Part shown: in pieces, positions 23,990-34,818 of the stretch
How positions within the stretch are numbered: the first letter of the stretch is position 1
How the letters are laid out: every line of letters starts with the position of its first letter
Assembly: GCA_034008185.1 (NCBI GenBank)
Contig: CM067087.1
Coordinates: 43,418,590 to 43,482,589, forward strand
Direction: 5' to 3'
Length of the DNA: 64,000 nt
From: Gorsachius magnificus
Taxonomy: Eukaryota > Chordata > Aves > Pelecaniformes > Ardeidae
The notes under the pieces: generated by a model
Databases searched by the model: none
Told to the model about the DNA's origin: nothing
The model's input: the letters and a program-made list of their open reading frames with translations, nothing else
Program-made: the position numbers and the translations under genes

Positions 23990-24060
23990 CCTTTAAATAA
24001 GAAGAACGTGTAAGAATGGCCATGCTGAGTCTGAGCAAAGGTGAATCAATAAATACCAGG
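23990..24060 (-). mobile_element. Old CR1-type LINE fragment
   Basis: The words AAGAACGT, AAGAATGGCCATGCTGAG and GAGCAAAGGT occur in order on the plus strand. They match a sequence widespread in sauropsid genomes near the 3' end of older CR1 elements, whose usual form reads AAGAATGGCCATACTGGG followed by CAGACCAAAGGT. Similarity fades after about 24060. Orientation is inferred from recalled turtle CR1 copies. Confidence 0.5.
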
Positions 24061-25299
24061 GAAGTCTGCAAAAATAAAGTCGAAGAGTGGGCTAAAGAGG
24101 TAACGATGTAAAACTTTCCAGCCAGCAAAAAAATGTCACAGTAAGAGGTGATGGTTTTGTATCTTATTGCCACCCAGAGGTTTTTTCTTCCTTGAATTTG
24201 TCCAAGCACTTTTTGTGACCTTGCAAACATTTGGCAACCGGAACTTCTGGCAACAAGATCTGTTGCATAAGTACATGATCTGTGAAAAACTGTTCCTTTT
24301 GGTTTGCTTTTGAACCCACCACCTGCTAGCTGCATGCAAGATATGATAAAGAAAACTGGGCTAAGATTCAAGGCTGGATCCTGATACTTTCCCTTGTAAA
24401 ACTAGATAATTAGATAAGATCAGGTTTAGGGGGTTGTGACACAGCGACAAGACCATCCCACAACACAAAACCAAAACCAGGACCTTAAATCTTTAAACCT
24501 AGATGAAATAACTCAGAGGTGATCTGTTTTAATTTTATCCTCCATGTAACTAAGCATTTGACTGTGTACACTCTTCTAAATATTCCCAAACCTTTTAGGA
24601 ATATTGCCCAGCTATCCTTCAACTATTTGCTTGGTGCTGGAGTAGCTTTTCCATGCTGTGTGCTTTCCTCCTCCATTGAAGCAAGACATATTGTCTTCTA
24701 TCATCCCTCAAAGTACTCCAAGAAAAACAGCTTTTAGCTGGACTCAAAAAGAAGAGGGGGAAGGGCTCCTGGTCTTTCATGCACTTTAGTGGGAATACAC
24801 CGGATTGGGAATTGCTCTAACACAAGAAATGCAACTCAGGTTATTCAGCTCCCAGTGGGGAGCTGCTTCCGTCCTGGCTTGTGGATCACTGTGCAACTTT
24901 AGTTGCAGGTGACATCCTGCACAGTTACTTTCCTGCCCAAAATAGCCTCCCAAAGAATACAACCAGATTTTTAGCTACTGAAAATCACAGCAGCACTCTT
25001 ACAGCCTGCTTCTGTACATCTATTTAGCCGAGATGCGAATCTGTCCCTTCAGAAAGAAGGTAATGATATGTTGGACATTTTCAGATTTCTTACTATCTAA
25101 ATTAGTGAGAAGCAACTACTACTACGTCAAGGCTGGTGTTTCAGATGGGGTGATAAATATGAATATAAAACTCCAGAACATTCAGAAAATCATGAAGTAG
25201 GGAAAAATCCCCCCTGTTTGGGGAGTTAAAAGTCTTGCCCCACAGATCTGTTCAATGCCAGAAAAGAAGTTAACGGAGAATAAAAGCAAACCTAAGGAG
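24061..25299. other. Intergenic DNA, no gene seen
   Basis: This is single-copy-looking DNA with short, domainless open frames. Part of it (25080-25299) may belong to the older CR1 copy that becomes recognisable at 25300, but I cannot align it with confidence. Confidence 0.55.
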
Positions 25300-25560
25300 A
25301 TCACTCAGTTGTAGTTTTAGAAGGCTTATGACAGAATCCATCACCAAAGCCTATTATGGAAATTTGAATTCTACAGGGTAAAAGGTAAATTTCTGCCATG
25401 GATTAAAAACTATTCATGAGATAGAGAAAACAAAGGAGAAGAAAAAAAAAATCTAATTCTTGACATACAGAGAGGTTAATGTGGAGTGCCCTAAGGCTTG
25501 CTGCTGGGACTGATTTTTGTCACTTTAAATCCCCAGTATAATGCAAAAAGCACTAGCTTA
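25300..25560 (+). mobile_element. Ancient CR1 LINE remnant, reverse-transcriptase region
   Basis: Several words in order recall the polymerase region of old CR1/L3-like elements: GGCTTATGACA, ATCCATCACCAAAGCCTATTA, CCATGGATTAAAAACTATT, AGTGCCCTAAGGCTTGCTGC and GGACTGATTTTTGTCACTTT (the last two correspond to the conserved Gly-Val-Pro-Gln-Gly region). The frame is broken by many substitutions and gaps, so this is an old, dead copy. Confidence 0.55.
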
Positions 25561-27794
25561 CTCAGCAAATATTCTACACTTCTCTATTGCAATAAATATG
25601 TGTGCTTGCTTGGTTTAGATCAGTCTCCCGAGTCTGTATGCCTTAACTTCTAATAGCACCCACAAGACTATCAGGGCACGTAAAGAGGAAGCTTAATCTG
25701 GATGTGGTTACACTTCAGTAGAAATGTCCCAAGGGGAGAATCTGTGTTACTTGTGATTGCTCATAAATCAGAACAAAGACAATTTTTCTTTTAAACCATT
25801 CAGTGAGTCTGAAGCTCTGCAAGGCAGATAAAACATATTTTTCCCTTGTATATTGAAAAAAATGTGGGAATCATGCTGCTGCTGTGGAAAACATTGCTAT
25901 TTTATCTGAATGAATGACATTCAGCATCAGAAAGATTCTTTAAATCCCAAGTAAACTCCATCTTAAAGGTTTAAGTCATACCATGGATGTATGCAGTTGT
26001 TCAGCATGGAAGTAGATGGTATACAACTCATTTTCCAGTGAGTGTAGTCAACTGGAAAAAATGGTAGATGAAGTTTCATGCAGATGAAGATTCATGAATC
26101 TACCAATACAGACTCTAACGCATTCAGAGATGGTTGTTTAACTCTGAAAAAAAAGAGAAAATCTAAACAACTCAGTAAAAATGTCTGCTTATTCTTCAGA
26201 AGCAGCCAAAAATGGTTAATGTGTTGCAGGAGACTGCTAGCAAAAAGATGAAGTCCAATTAAAAACTTTGCTGTTATTTCACATCCTCTTGATTTTGAAT
26301 TCAGTTTCAATCAAATCACGGAAAACATAGGAAACATTCAGAGGTACAACAGAAATATCTTCTAGGCAACAAGAGCTTTGAAAAGTGTAAAAGCAGTTTT
26401 ACACACAATTTTACTGCTTTTTTGACGAGCAAAAGTCTTTCAACTGTGTGGCATCTCAAAAGCTGAAAAGTTGCCACGGTCACACTGATTAGAGAAATCT
26501 GACTCAATTATCCTATGCACATATATCAAGATAAAAATACTAAGTACAATGAATACTCATGATTCAGAACATAAATTGATTAATGGTCAGTTCAGCCAAA
26601 AAGTTATCTTTGTGGTGTATTTCATATTTGGGCATCATGGCAGGAGGAATTGGCAGAAAACAAAGCTGAACATTTAATTTCCATTGTCAGCTGATGAAGC
26701 AATGATCTCAGAAAATCAGTTGCCTTACGCCAACATGTATTGATATATGTCACTATGTAATATTTTCATTTGCATCATGAATAATGCTGCCTAGCGTAAG
26801 CCACCTAAAATATCTAATTTTTCTAAAAATGTGGTTGGAAGCCTTCCCAGCTTACACAGGGCATTTGCCCCTTTGAGAATAATGTAGAAGTGAAGTCAAT
26901 AACTGTATTTTATTTCAGGTTCTGTGCAGCATACGCAAAGCATTCTCCTCCTATCCACAATGCAAGGTCAGCAGCTGAGAAGTCTTGATGGTCCCTGTAG
27001 AGGAACTGATGGAAATCAACAGTTGATATCCACTTAGAAAGGAATTCAGAAAGTATCCCTGGCCTTTATTGGTAAAGATATCTACAAAAATAAAAAAAAA
27101 ATTATGTTCACAATATTTTTAAAATATGTATTTTTCAGTATCTCCTTTTCCCTTCTCTTGTTCTCAAATATAAAGATCAAGGTAAGGCTGAGGATGCTGG
27201 TTTACTTTGTTAGAAATGTAGCATCTCAGTTTCCTTAGATTACTCAGTGATACTTAACTATAAGAATAAAGTTTAATTAAGCTAGAAGGCCTACTAACTG
27301 CAATAATCCCAAAAGCATCTGCTTGCTGGAGCAGGCCAACAGCTTCTGCCCACTTTTTTTTTTTCCTTCTGAACATGTTGTTTAACAAAACCCAATGTTT
27401 CTCACAGCAAAATTCCTTAAGACTTCCTGCTCATCATGTCCAGACCTCTACCATTAAAAGAAATCATTATATAAATCATTTCACTCATTGCTTGATTAAA
27501 CATAATCTCGTAGTTTCTTGCCCAGTTTACTCCTAATAGAAGGGCATTTAACAATCTCAATCACTTGTGATTAGAAATCTTACTCCCATTTCCACAATAA
27601 ATGTATACAAAACTATTTTTATTATGAGTGGTACAATTTCCTATTATGTTTTGCCCTCTTGGATATTTCTTTGTGGTTAACTTTATAAGAAGGAACCATC
27701 TGCATCAGCTGCATCATTTTCTTAAGCTAAGCAAACCTGTTTCAGTCCATCAGGCTTTTGGGGGGTAGGAAAGAATTTACTTTCCCCTCATCAT
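25561..27794. other. Intergenic DNA, no gene seen
   Basis: No gene is recognised. There may be further CR1 debris at 25600-26100, but nothing I can align. An octamer-like ATTTGCAT word lies at 26768-26775 in an otherwise unremarkable AT-rich context. Confidence 0.55.
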
Positions 27795-28402
27795 TGTCCT
27801 GGTTTCGGCTGGGATAGACTTAATTTTCTTCACAGAAGCTAGCATAGTGCTGTGCTTTGGATTCAGTGCTAGAAGAATGTTGATAACACGCTGATGTTTT
27901 TAGTTGTTGCCAAGCAGTGCTCAGACTGCTCAAGGACTTTTTGAGCTTCTCCTGCTCGGCCGGGTGCATAACAAGCTGGGAGTACAGCACAGCTAGGACC
28001 CAAACTGTCCAAAGAGCTGTTCCATACCATATAACATCATGCTCGGGGGGGTTAGTCAGTCGGGTCGGTCGGGTCGGTTGCAGGCAGAGTGGTCGCAGCT
28101 CGGGCGGTGTGATCGCGGCTCGGGGGGAGTGATCGCTGCTCGGGATGGGCTGGGCATCGGTCAGCGGGTGGTGAGCAATTGCATTGTGCATCACTTGTTT
28201 TATATATTCTGTATATTTTCTTACCATTATTATTATTATTATTGTTATTATTCTCTCTTATTAAACTGTCTCTATCTCAACCCATGGGTCTTACTTTTTT
28301 TTTTCCTTTTCTCTGATTCTCTCCCCCATCCCACTGAGGGAGGGGGGGGAGTGAGCGAGCGGCTGCGTGGTGCTTAGTTGCCAGCCGGGTTAAACCACGA
28401 CA
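27795..28402 (+). mobile_element. Solo LTR of an avian endogenous retrovirus (ERVL-like), with target duplication
   Basis: The element starts TGTCCTGGTT and ends AACCACGACA, so the ends are inverted repeats matching at nine of ten positions. It is flanked on both sides by ATCAT (27790-27794 and 28403-28407), a 5-bp target-site duplication. The start resembles a very common avian LTR type. Inside are GC-rich tandem units in the upstream half, a TATA-like TTTATATA (28198-28205), a run of TTA repeats and an ATTAAA polyadenylation signal (28260-28265). There is no second LTR and no gag, pol or env sequence, so the provirus was lost by LTR-LTR recombination. The 135-codon antisense frame across it is not a gene. 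Confidence 0.92.
28089..28148 (+). repeat. Three imperfect ~20-bp GC-rich tandem units inside the solo LTR
   Basis: Units of the form GTGATCGCGGCTCGGGGG repeat three times with a few differences. Just before them, GTCGGGTCGGTCGGGTCGGT (28059-28078) is a separate short tandem. In an LTR this position is the upstream enhancer part, so the units could be former transcription-factor sites; this is inference. Confidence 0.75.
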
Positions 28403-28407
28403 ATCAT

Positions 28408-29125
28408 CCAGGTAAACCTTGTCCACCCTGTCCCTATTTGAAAACATCACTCTTGACTCAGAGTTTATCAGAAATATATGCATCAGTATTGGAAAGTACA
28501 CCAATATCTTACACTTCACGTCTTATTTCTGTACAGCTATTCCAATGAAACCATCCTACGTTAACCAGAGCTGTCAAATTGTACTGTTTATCCCTGAGTG
28601 CTTGGTTTGATAGGACATTACAAAACCAAATAAGCTTGCACAATAGTTTGAGATGAACACAGACGCAGGAAAGTCCTCTGAGATGTAAATTCTGCTTTCT
28701 GACTCCTCTGCCACATTTCCTTGGCTATTCTGAACAAGTACAGGACTCGCTATCTCGTATCTAGAAGTCATCAACAGCAGTAAGCTGTATGCTGGTAACT
28801 GTGTTATTATAGTCTTATTTGAAAAAGAAACTGAATCCACAATGTGTTCAGCGTGGCAGAATAATGCACTTATTTGAAAATAGAATCCGTACTTTTTCTT
28901 CCCCAGCCTATCACCGTTCTAAAACTTCACCTTCTTTTTTTTTGAAGTCAGGCTGGTACAGAGCAGTCCATCAAAACTGATAGAGCTTTTAAAATACTTT
29001 TTGAAAAGTAATTATTCCGCACAGAAATGGAAGGCCACTGGATTGTCCAGAGTCATTCCTTCTGAGTTCCTTGCTTGGTTTACAGGAACCTGAGTGCCTG
29101 TTCTTCCCTCTGGGCTCATCGACCC
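28408..29125. other. Intergenic DNA between the solo LTR and a CR1, no gene seen
   Basis: About 700 bases of single-copy-looking sequence. The open frame on the minus strand at 28574-28840 has no domain. Nothing else is recognised. Confidence 0.6.
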
Positions 29126-29520
29126 ATAGAATCATAGAATCATAGAATCACCTCGGTTGGAAAAGACCTTTAAGATCATCGAGTCCAACCGTTAACCTAG
29201 CACTGCCATCCCACCACTAAACCATGTCCCTAAGCACCTCATCTATCCTTCTTTTAAAGACCTCCAGAGATGAGGACTCCACCACCTCCCTGGGCAGCCC
29301 ATTCCAGAGCCTGACAACCCTCTCGGTGAAGAAGTTTTTCCTAATGTCTAGCCTAAACCAGCCCTGGCACAGCTTCAAGCCATTCCCCCTCGTCCTATCA
29401 TCTGTTACCAGGGAGAAGAGGCTGACCCCCACCTCACTACAGCCCCTCTCAGGCAGTTGTAGAGGGCGATCACATCTCCCCTCAGCCTCCTCTTCTCCAG
29501 ACTAAATAACCCCAGCCCTG
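29126..29520 (-). mobile_element. CR1 LINE, 5'-truncated 3' part
   Basis: The plus strand begins with repeated ATAGAATC units, the complement of the CR1 tail, followed by CCTCGGTTGGAAAAGACCTT. A minus-strand frame (29217-29432) gives the end of the CR1 protein, with Asp-Arg-Thr-Arg-Gly-Asn-Gly and Pro-Arg-Glu-Val-Val-Glu motifs. It is very similar to the copy at 30.7 kb and of the same subfamily. The similarity ends at about 29520. Confidence 0.95.
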
Positions 29521-30695
29521 CTTTGGGTGAGAGAAATGAGGGAGGACCGTTTCATGAATCAGAGAAACTCTGGGAACATGGATAAAGAAGCAAAGGAAAT
29601 AAAAACAGGTTAAGTGGTGCAAAGTAGGGCTGGGATGACCTGGAGTGAGCCAGGAGTATCAAGACCTAATTTGTCCACTATTTGTAAGTAAGGTGGTAAT
29701 TCAGCACCATCACTAGATGGCCTACTGACACAGCCTCTTTGAGTGGCACTGGGACAGGAGGAATTGGGTGCCCAGACTCTTTTTTTTCCTGATTTCCTTC
29801 TCACTGCAGCTTTGCACCAGTATTCCCCTCTGCTAGGTACAAAGTAAACAGCTTTGGCTCGAGGCAGCTGGCAGCCGCGGTTCCTGTCCCCAGCACACAC
29901 CCACGTGCACAAACACACACACGCCTTTCAGTGGAAACTTGTTCAGATAATTTTTTTCTTCAGAAAGCTGCTTTGTGTAATTCCATATTGACTGAAAGGA
30001 TTTTCAGGGGAAAATACATCCAAATTAAAATCAGTCATTTTAAAAACATGGAAGGAAAATTGCTGTATAACAGTCATACTTCTGCCAGAGAAAAACAGGC
30101 GTAGGAAGGGAAGAAAAGCCGTTCTAAAGGTTTTACAACTGGGAAAGCCTGGGAAGCTTATTTGTCAGAATTCTTAGAAATGCAATGATTTACTGCTCTG
30201 GCTCATGAAAACAAGCGTGCTAGTTATGGTAGAAGCGCAGAGATGTTTATGCAAAGATTGAAAAGACGAAGGAGCCCAGGGAACCTGGGGCAGTCTGACA
30301 GACCAGTCTGACTTCTCCAGGATCCAAAGACCAGAACACAAAGGCTGACTCTCCAGCCACAAATGTGTAAAATGAGATTAATCCTGGGAGGAAGAATGCA
30401 AATATTTAACTAAGCTCTAGTGCAGGATCACATGTGTGAATCAGCTTCGTTACCTATAGCATTGATCTCGCCACTATATCAGTTAATGATGAACTTCATC
30501 TGTGCCACAGCCCATCTCTAGTTGCTGCAGATGGCCTTGGGGTTGGCTTGGAGAGAAAAGGGAGGGGAAAACTTGCATGTCATGAGGAAACCGAAGAAAA
30601 GGAAAAGCCGCTCCTCAGCACTCGGCTTCAAGCAGCGAGCTGTCAGGCACGTTACATTAATAACTGTAATTTGTAACTGTGAAAGTTCTGGGACA
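29521..30695. other. Intergenic DNA between two CR1 copies, no gene seen
   Basis: This is single-copy-looking sequence with a short CA-rich patch at 29895-29925. The minus-strand frame 29610-29918 has no recognisable domain. Its flanks are not duplicated around the two neighbouring CR1 copies, so they look like separate insertions. Confidence 0.6.
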
Positions 30696-31385
30696 TAGAA
30701 TCATAGAATCACCTCGGTTGGAAAAGACCTTTAAGATCATCGTGTCCAACCATTCCCTTAACCCCACCATCCCACCACTAAACCATGTCCCTAAGCACCT
30801 CATCTATCCTTCTTTTAAAGACCTCCAGGGATGGGGACTCCACCACCTCCCTGGGCAGCCCATTCCAGAGCCTGACAACCCTCTCGGTGAAGAAGTTTTT
30901 CCTAATGTCTAGCCTAAACCTGCCCTGGCGCAGCTTCAAACCATTCCCCCTCGTCCTATCATCTGTTACCAGGGAGAAGAGGCCGACCCCCACCTCACTA
31001 CAGCCTCCTTTCAGGCAGTTGTAGAGGGCGATCAGGTCTCCCCTCAGCCTCCTCTTCTCCAGACTAAACAACCCCAGTTCCCTCAGTCGCTCCTCGTATG
31101 ACTTGTGCTCCAGACCCCTCACCAGCTTGGTTGCTCTCCTCTGGACCTGTTCCAGCAAGGCAACACCTTTCTTGTAGTGAGGGGCCCAAAACTGAACACA
31201 GTATTCGAGGTGCGGCCTCACCAGCACTGAGTACAGGGGCACGATCACTTCCCTACTCCTGCTGGCCACACTATTCCTGATACAGGCCAGGATGCCATTG
31301 GCCTTCTTGGCCACCTGGGCACACTGCTGGCTCATATTCAGCCGGCTGTCAATCAGTACCCCCAGGTCTTTTTCCACCAGGCAGT
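30696..31385 (-). mobile_element. CR1 LINE, 5'-truncated, 199-codon open remnant
   Basis: The complement of a CR1 tail (ATAGAATC repeats, then CCTCGGTTGGAAAAGACC) is followed by an unbroken minus-strand frame (30778-31377) covering the C-terminal part of the CR1 protein. It opens with Lys-Asp-Leu-Gly-Val-Leu-Ile-Asp, passes Val-Arg-Pro-His-Leu-Glu-Tyr-Cys and ends with Glu-Val-Leu-Arg-Asp-Met-Val. This is the longest CR1 copy in the window. The polymerase active-site part and the endonuclease are missing, so it is inactive. Its 5' break is at about 31385. Confidence 0.96.
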
Positions 31386-33241
31386 ACCTTGATGAGCTGT
31401 GCCCAAGGATCAGCTGCGAGCAGCCTCCTCGCGCAGGGGGAGCTCCCCAGCCAAGGAAGCACCCAGCCGTCCCGGCAGAAGCGACCAGCGCTTTGGAAAG
31501 GCACCATCAAATGATGGTAAACTTCAGCGTCTGGGTTTTGCTAATCTCATGGCACGATGGCAGTGCAAAGAAAAACGCCTTTGAAGTATCAACCTCCTTG
31601 CCAACAGCTATATGCCAGTGGAGTAGCAGGAAATCAGCTGAGAAGTGTTTGCTCTATTTCTTGTTTATAACATGCTTTGCACAAAAGACATCTGACAGCG
31701 TTATCAGCGAGAGAGAAATAGCTGCAAACTGTGGTGTAAGTTGAAGTGCATTTATTATGGCTGGATTTTTGATGATTGGAAAATTCCCAGTGGGATCTAG
31801 GAGCTGCAAGCAACTGACATTTAAAACACTTTAATTCCACCTTGATGTCCCGCTAATACTTTAAAGAGAAGTGTACATGCAGTTTCATTCCACACTGATG
31901 CATAATTTTATCTCATTCAGTTTACTCAACCTAATGCTAATTCTCACTCCAATATTACCATGCAATTTTAAGGCTGACATTTATTTCTTTGACCGGGATA
32001 GATTTAGATGATGTCTTTTCCTCCTCTGCAGCATTGCTAATTCCTACACCAGTCCCCTTTACATGAGGGCGATCTCACATAAACTGGGTTCAAACCACCT
32101 CCTTACATTTGCCTTTCCAGGTGTGCATGTATATGGTACAGCCACTTGGTGCCCCCTCAGTGTGACATGGAGGTGCCTGTGTGCCCTCTCTGTGGTTGTC
32201 CAAGATGAGATTATTTAGTAGCAAAGTAATGCAACACATTTAACTGCCTACTCGTTCTTCTAGAGCACATTTTGCATTTCAACAATCAAGAGTACAGAAA
32301 AGCACAACACCAACGTGCCGGTTTAAGCCATCAGCCATCAGTTAATTCTCTTTCGGGGCTCCTACAGAGGAGGACCCCCACTTTCCTGCTTAACATTTTT
32401 TGTCTGTCCTCTGCGCACGGCTCAAAGCATAAGGCAAGGTAGGTCTAGCAGTCTCTTCCAGGCTCTGGGTGCAATTCAGTGCGTTTTCCCAGGACCACGC
32501 TTTGGGATTTGCATGGCTGGCTGCAGGGCCGAGAACCCTGCGGCTGCTTTGGTCGGGTGCCAGTGGCAATCTCTGCAGGACCAGCAGCCACAGAGGGGTC
32601 ATTCCAGAGTTCAGGATAAGGGACACCAAAGCACCACGAACCCTGGCCGCATATTTTTTTAATCACTCTAACCTCCCTGTCTGATCAAGTCAACACTTCC
32701 ACCTCTCCCGCTTTTAACACTCTTACCTGAAAAGGAAGCAGAAAAGACCAACCTCAAAAGCTGATTTTCCCGTCTTGCTGTTTCTTTCTTTCAATAAAAG
32801 AGCTTTCTTGGGCAAAGAACTGACTACCAAGTAGCCAAACTACTTCAATCCGCAATTGCTGGTTTACCTGCTGTCAGATAAGCACCAGGTTAAGGAGCCA
32901 GGAACACCACATGACTCAAAAGACATCCTACTTTTCATATGTAAATAATGTACTGAAGTAATAACACTTTGGCAAACAGTCGAAGGAAACGCACACATTT
33001 CTGCTCGGCTTTGTTTACACATCTGCGCATTTCCCACTTTGCTGAGACCTTTGCCTAGTATAGCGTATTTTTATAGTTGTTGATAGGACTGGGGTTTTTT
33101 ATTTGTTTTGAAATTCTTTCCAAGATCCAAAACAAGTGCATGTAGATTCAATTTTATTTCTTTAACTTTTTCACAGTTTTAATTCACAAGGTCAATTTGT
33201 CATTCGAGTGGAGCATACTAGATTCCACATTGCTTTTATCA
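31386..33241. other. Intergenic DNA; GC-richer patch at 31386-31500
   Basis: Directly beyond the CR1 break is about 110 bases of GC-rich, CpG-containing sequence that does not look like CR1. The remainder is ordinary AT-rich DNA. Open frames at 32390-32684 on both strands are mutual shadows without domains. Confidence 0.55.
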
Positions 33242-33309
33242 AAGAATCATATCACAGAATGTTCTGTGTTGGAAGGGACCCATAGAGGTCATCTAGTCCA
33301 ACCCCCAAA
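33242..33309 (-). mobile_element. Very short CR1 3' end
   Basis: The plus strand reads AGAATCATATCACAGAATG, then TTGGAAGGGACCCATAGAGG and TCATCTAGTCCAACCCCC. This is the complement of the last 65-70 bases of the same CR1 subfamily as the copy at 19.5 kb. Extreme 5' truncation is normal for CR1. Confidence 0.88.
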
Positions 33310-34365
33310 CTATTTATTAGGAATAAAGAAGCATTAAAATCTAGTGTAACATTGGCATAGCCCTCCAACTCATTTATTCAATTTTCGTATCTGCTATTAC
33401 TTGACTGTATGATTGTGGGACGTCAATTCAGTGCTCGGGACTGAGAAAGGGATCTGCATTCTGGTCAGCTAGCTGCTATGGCATCAAACTACTTTCTTTT
33501 CCATTTCCAGTTTTCTGATAAAAAAGAAAACAGGTTTGGGTTTTTTCAAAAAAAAACCCAACTTAGTGTTTTCTGTGAGTATTTTAATTCAATAACCCCC
33601 CCTAAACTTTACTCCAGAAATAAAATGTCTGAAAAATAATTAAAGTTGAAGAGACTCCATGGTTCAGTTCTCAGGAAATCTGCAACGTTGTCACTCTCAT
33701 GTTATCACTTAATTATATCCTCCACCCTGTATGTATTTGCCATCTGCATTATAAACTCTTAAGTCTGAGTTTTGGCCATCTAAAACACCACAAGGAAGTT
33801 AAGCTGGAGATAACAGTTGACCTATTTGAGCTGCTCATGCCATCATTCCCAGGTTAAAGAGCAGGTTGCTATTATGCTCTTGAATCCATTAAGTGAAACA
33901 TTAAACATCTTAAAAGGTCCAAATGTGACCATGCCCTAATCTGGTGAGAGAGCGTGGAGCCACTTTTCATTCAGTGATAAACTACAATTGGGTATTTGCA
34001 ACAGAAGTAAGCACAGCCACACTGAAACCATGTTTAGCTAATTAGGCTAACACTAATGATTAACTGGTAACACCAGAAATTGTGGTGGTAATAGGCGGTG
34101 TGGGTGACATAGACCACAAGCCTTTCAAAGCAGCAGGCTACTGTGACTTAGGTGGGTCTTCCAGGTGCCACCAACTGGTTTTCCAGTGCTGCTGGGTCCT
34201 CATTGACACCTGTTGTTCTGGGACCCTTCGTGCAGCCTAGTTAAAGCAGACAGGTCTTTCCCTCATCGCAAGCTTGTGCCTTGCTGTAGCAAGCAGAGCT
34301 TCATCCTAAACACATGTTTTTCTGCTCAAATTCTGTCCATGCCTACCCATGACATTTTCTGCTCA
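33310..34365. other. Intergenic DNA, no gene seen
   Basis: No gene is recognised. A short perfect-looking hairpin (GTTTGGGTTTTTT against AAAAAAACCCAAC) lies at 33533-33562. Confidence 0.6.
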
Positions 34366-34818
34366 GGAATCATAGAATCGTATAGGTTGGAAAAGCCCTT
34401 TAAGACCATCAAGTCCAACCTTTAACCTAAGCCTGCCATCCCACCACGAAACCATGTCCCTAAGCACCACCTCTACAGGTCTTTTAAATCCCTTCAGGGA
34501 TGGGGACTCGACCACTTCCCTGGGCAGCCCATTCCAATGCTTGACAACCCTTTCGGGGAAGAAATTTTTCCTAATATTCAACCTAAACCTGCCCTGGTGC
34601 AACTTGAGGCCGTTTCCTCTTGTCCTATCACTTGTTACTTGACAGAAGAGACCAACACCCACCTTGCTACACCCTCCTTTCAGACAGCTGTAGGGAACGA
34701 TAAGGTCTCCCCTCAGCCTCCTCTTCTCCATGCTGATCACCCCCAGGTCCCTCAGCCACTCTCCATCAGCCTTGGGCTCCAGACCCCTCACCAGCTTCAT
34801 TGCCCTTCTCTGGACACA
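34366..34818 (-). mobile_element. CR1 LINE, 5'-truncated, more diverged copy
   Basis: The plus strand starts with GAATCATAGAATCGTATAGG and TTGGAAAAGCCC, the complement of a CR1 3' end. A minus-strand frame (34363-34800) encodes the CR1 C-terminal region, with Arg-Thr-Arg-Gly-Asn-Gly and Leu-Pro-Arg-Glu-Val-Val-Glu motifs. It differs from the 29.1 and 30.7 kb copies at many positions and so is probably older. Similarity stops at about 34818. Confidence 0.94.

Noticed and set aside
23832..24371. 179-codon minus-strand open frame
   Set aside because: Its Lys-rich end comes from a T tract and part of it overlaps an old CR1 fragment; no domain is seen.
27820..28227. 135-codon minus-strand open frame
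   Set aside because: It lies wholly inside the solo LTR, antisense to it; GC-rich tandem units keep the frame open.
31292..31744. 150-codon plus-strand open frame
   Set aside because: Its first part is antisense to the CR1 copy at 30.7 kb and the rest has no domain.
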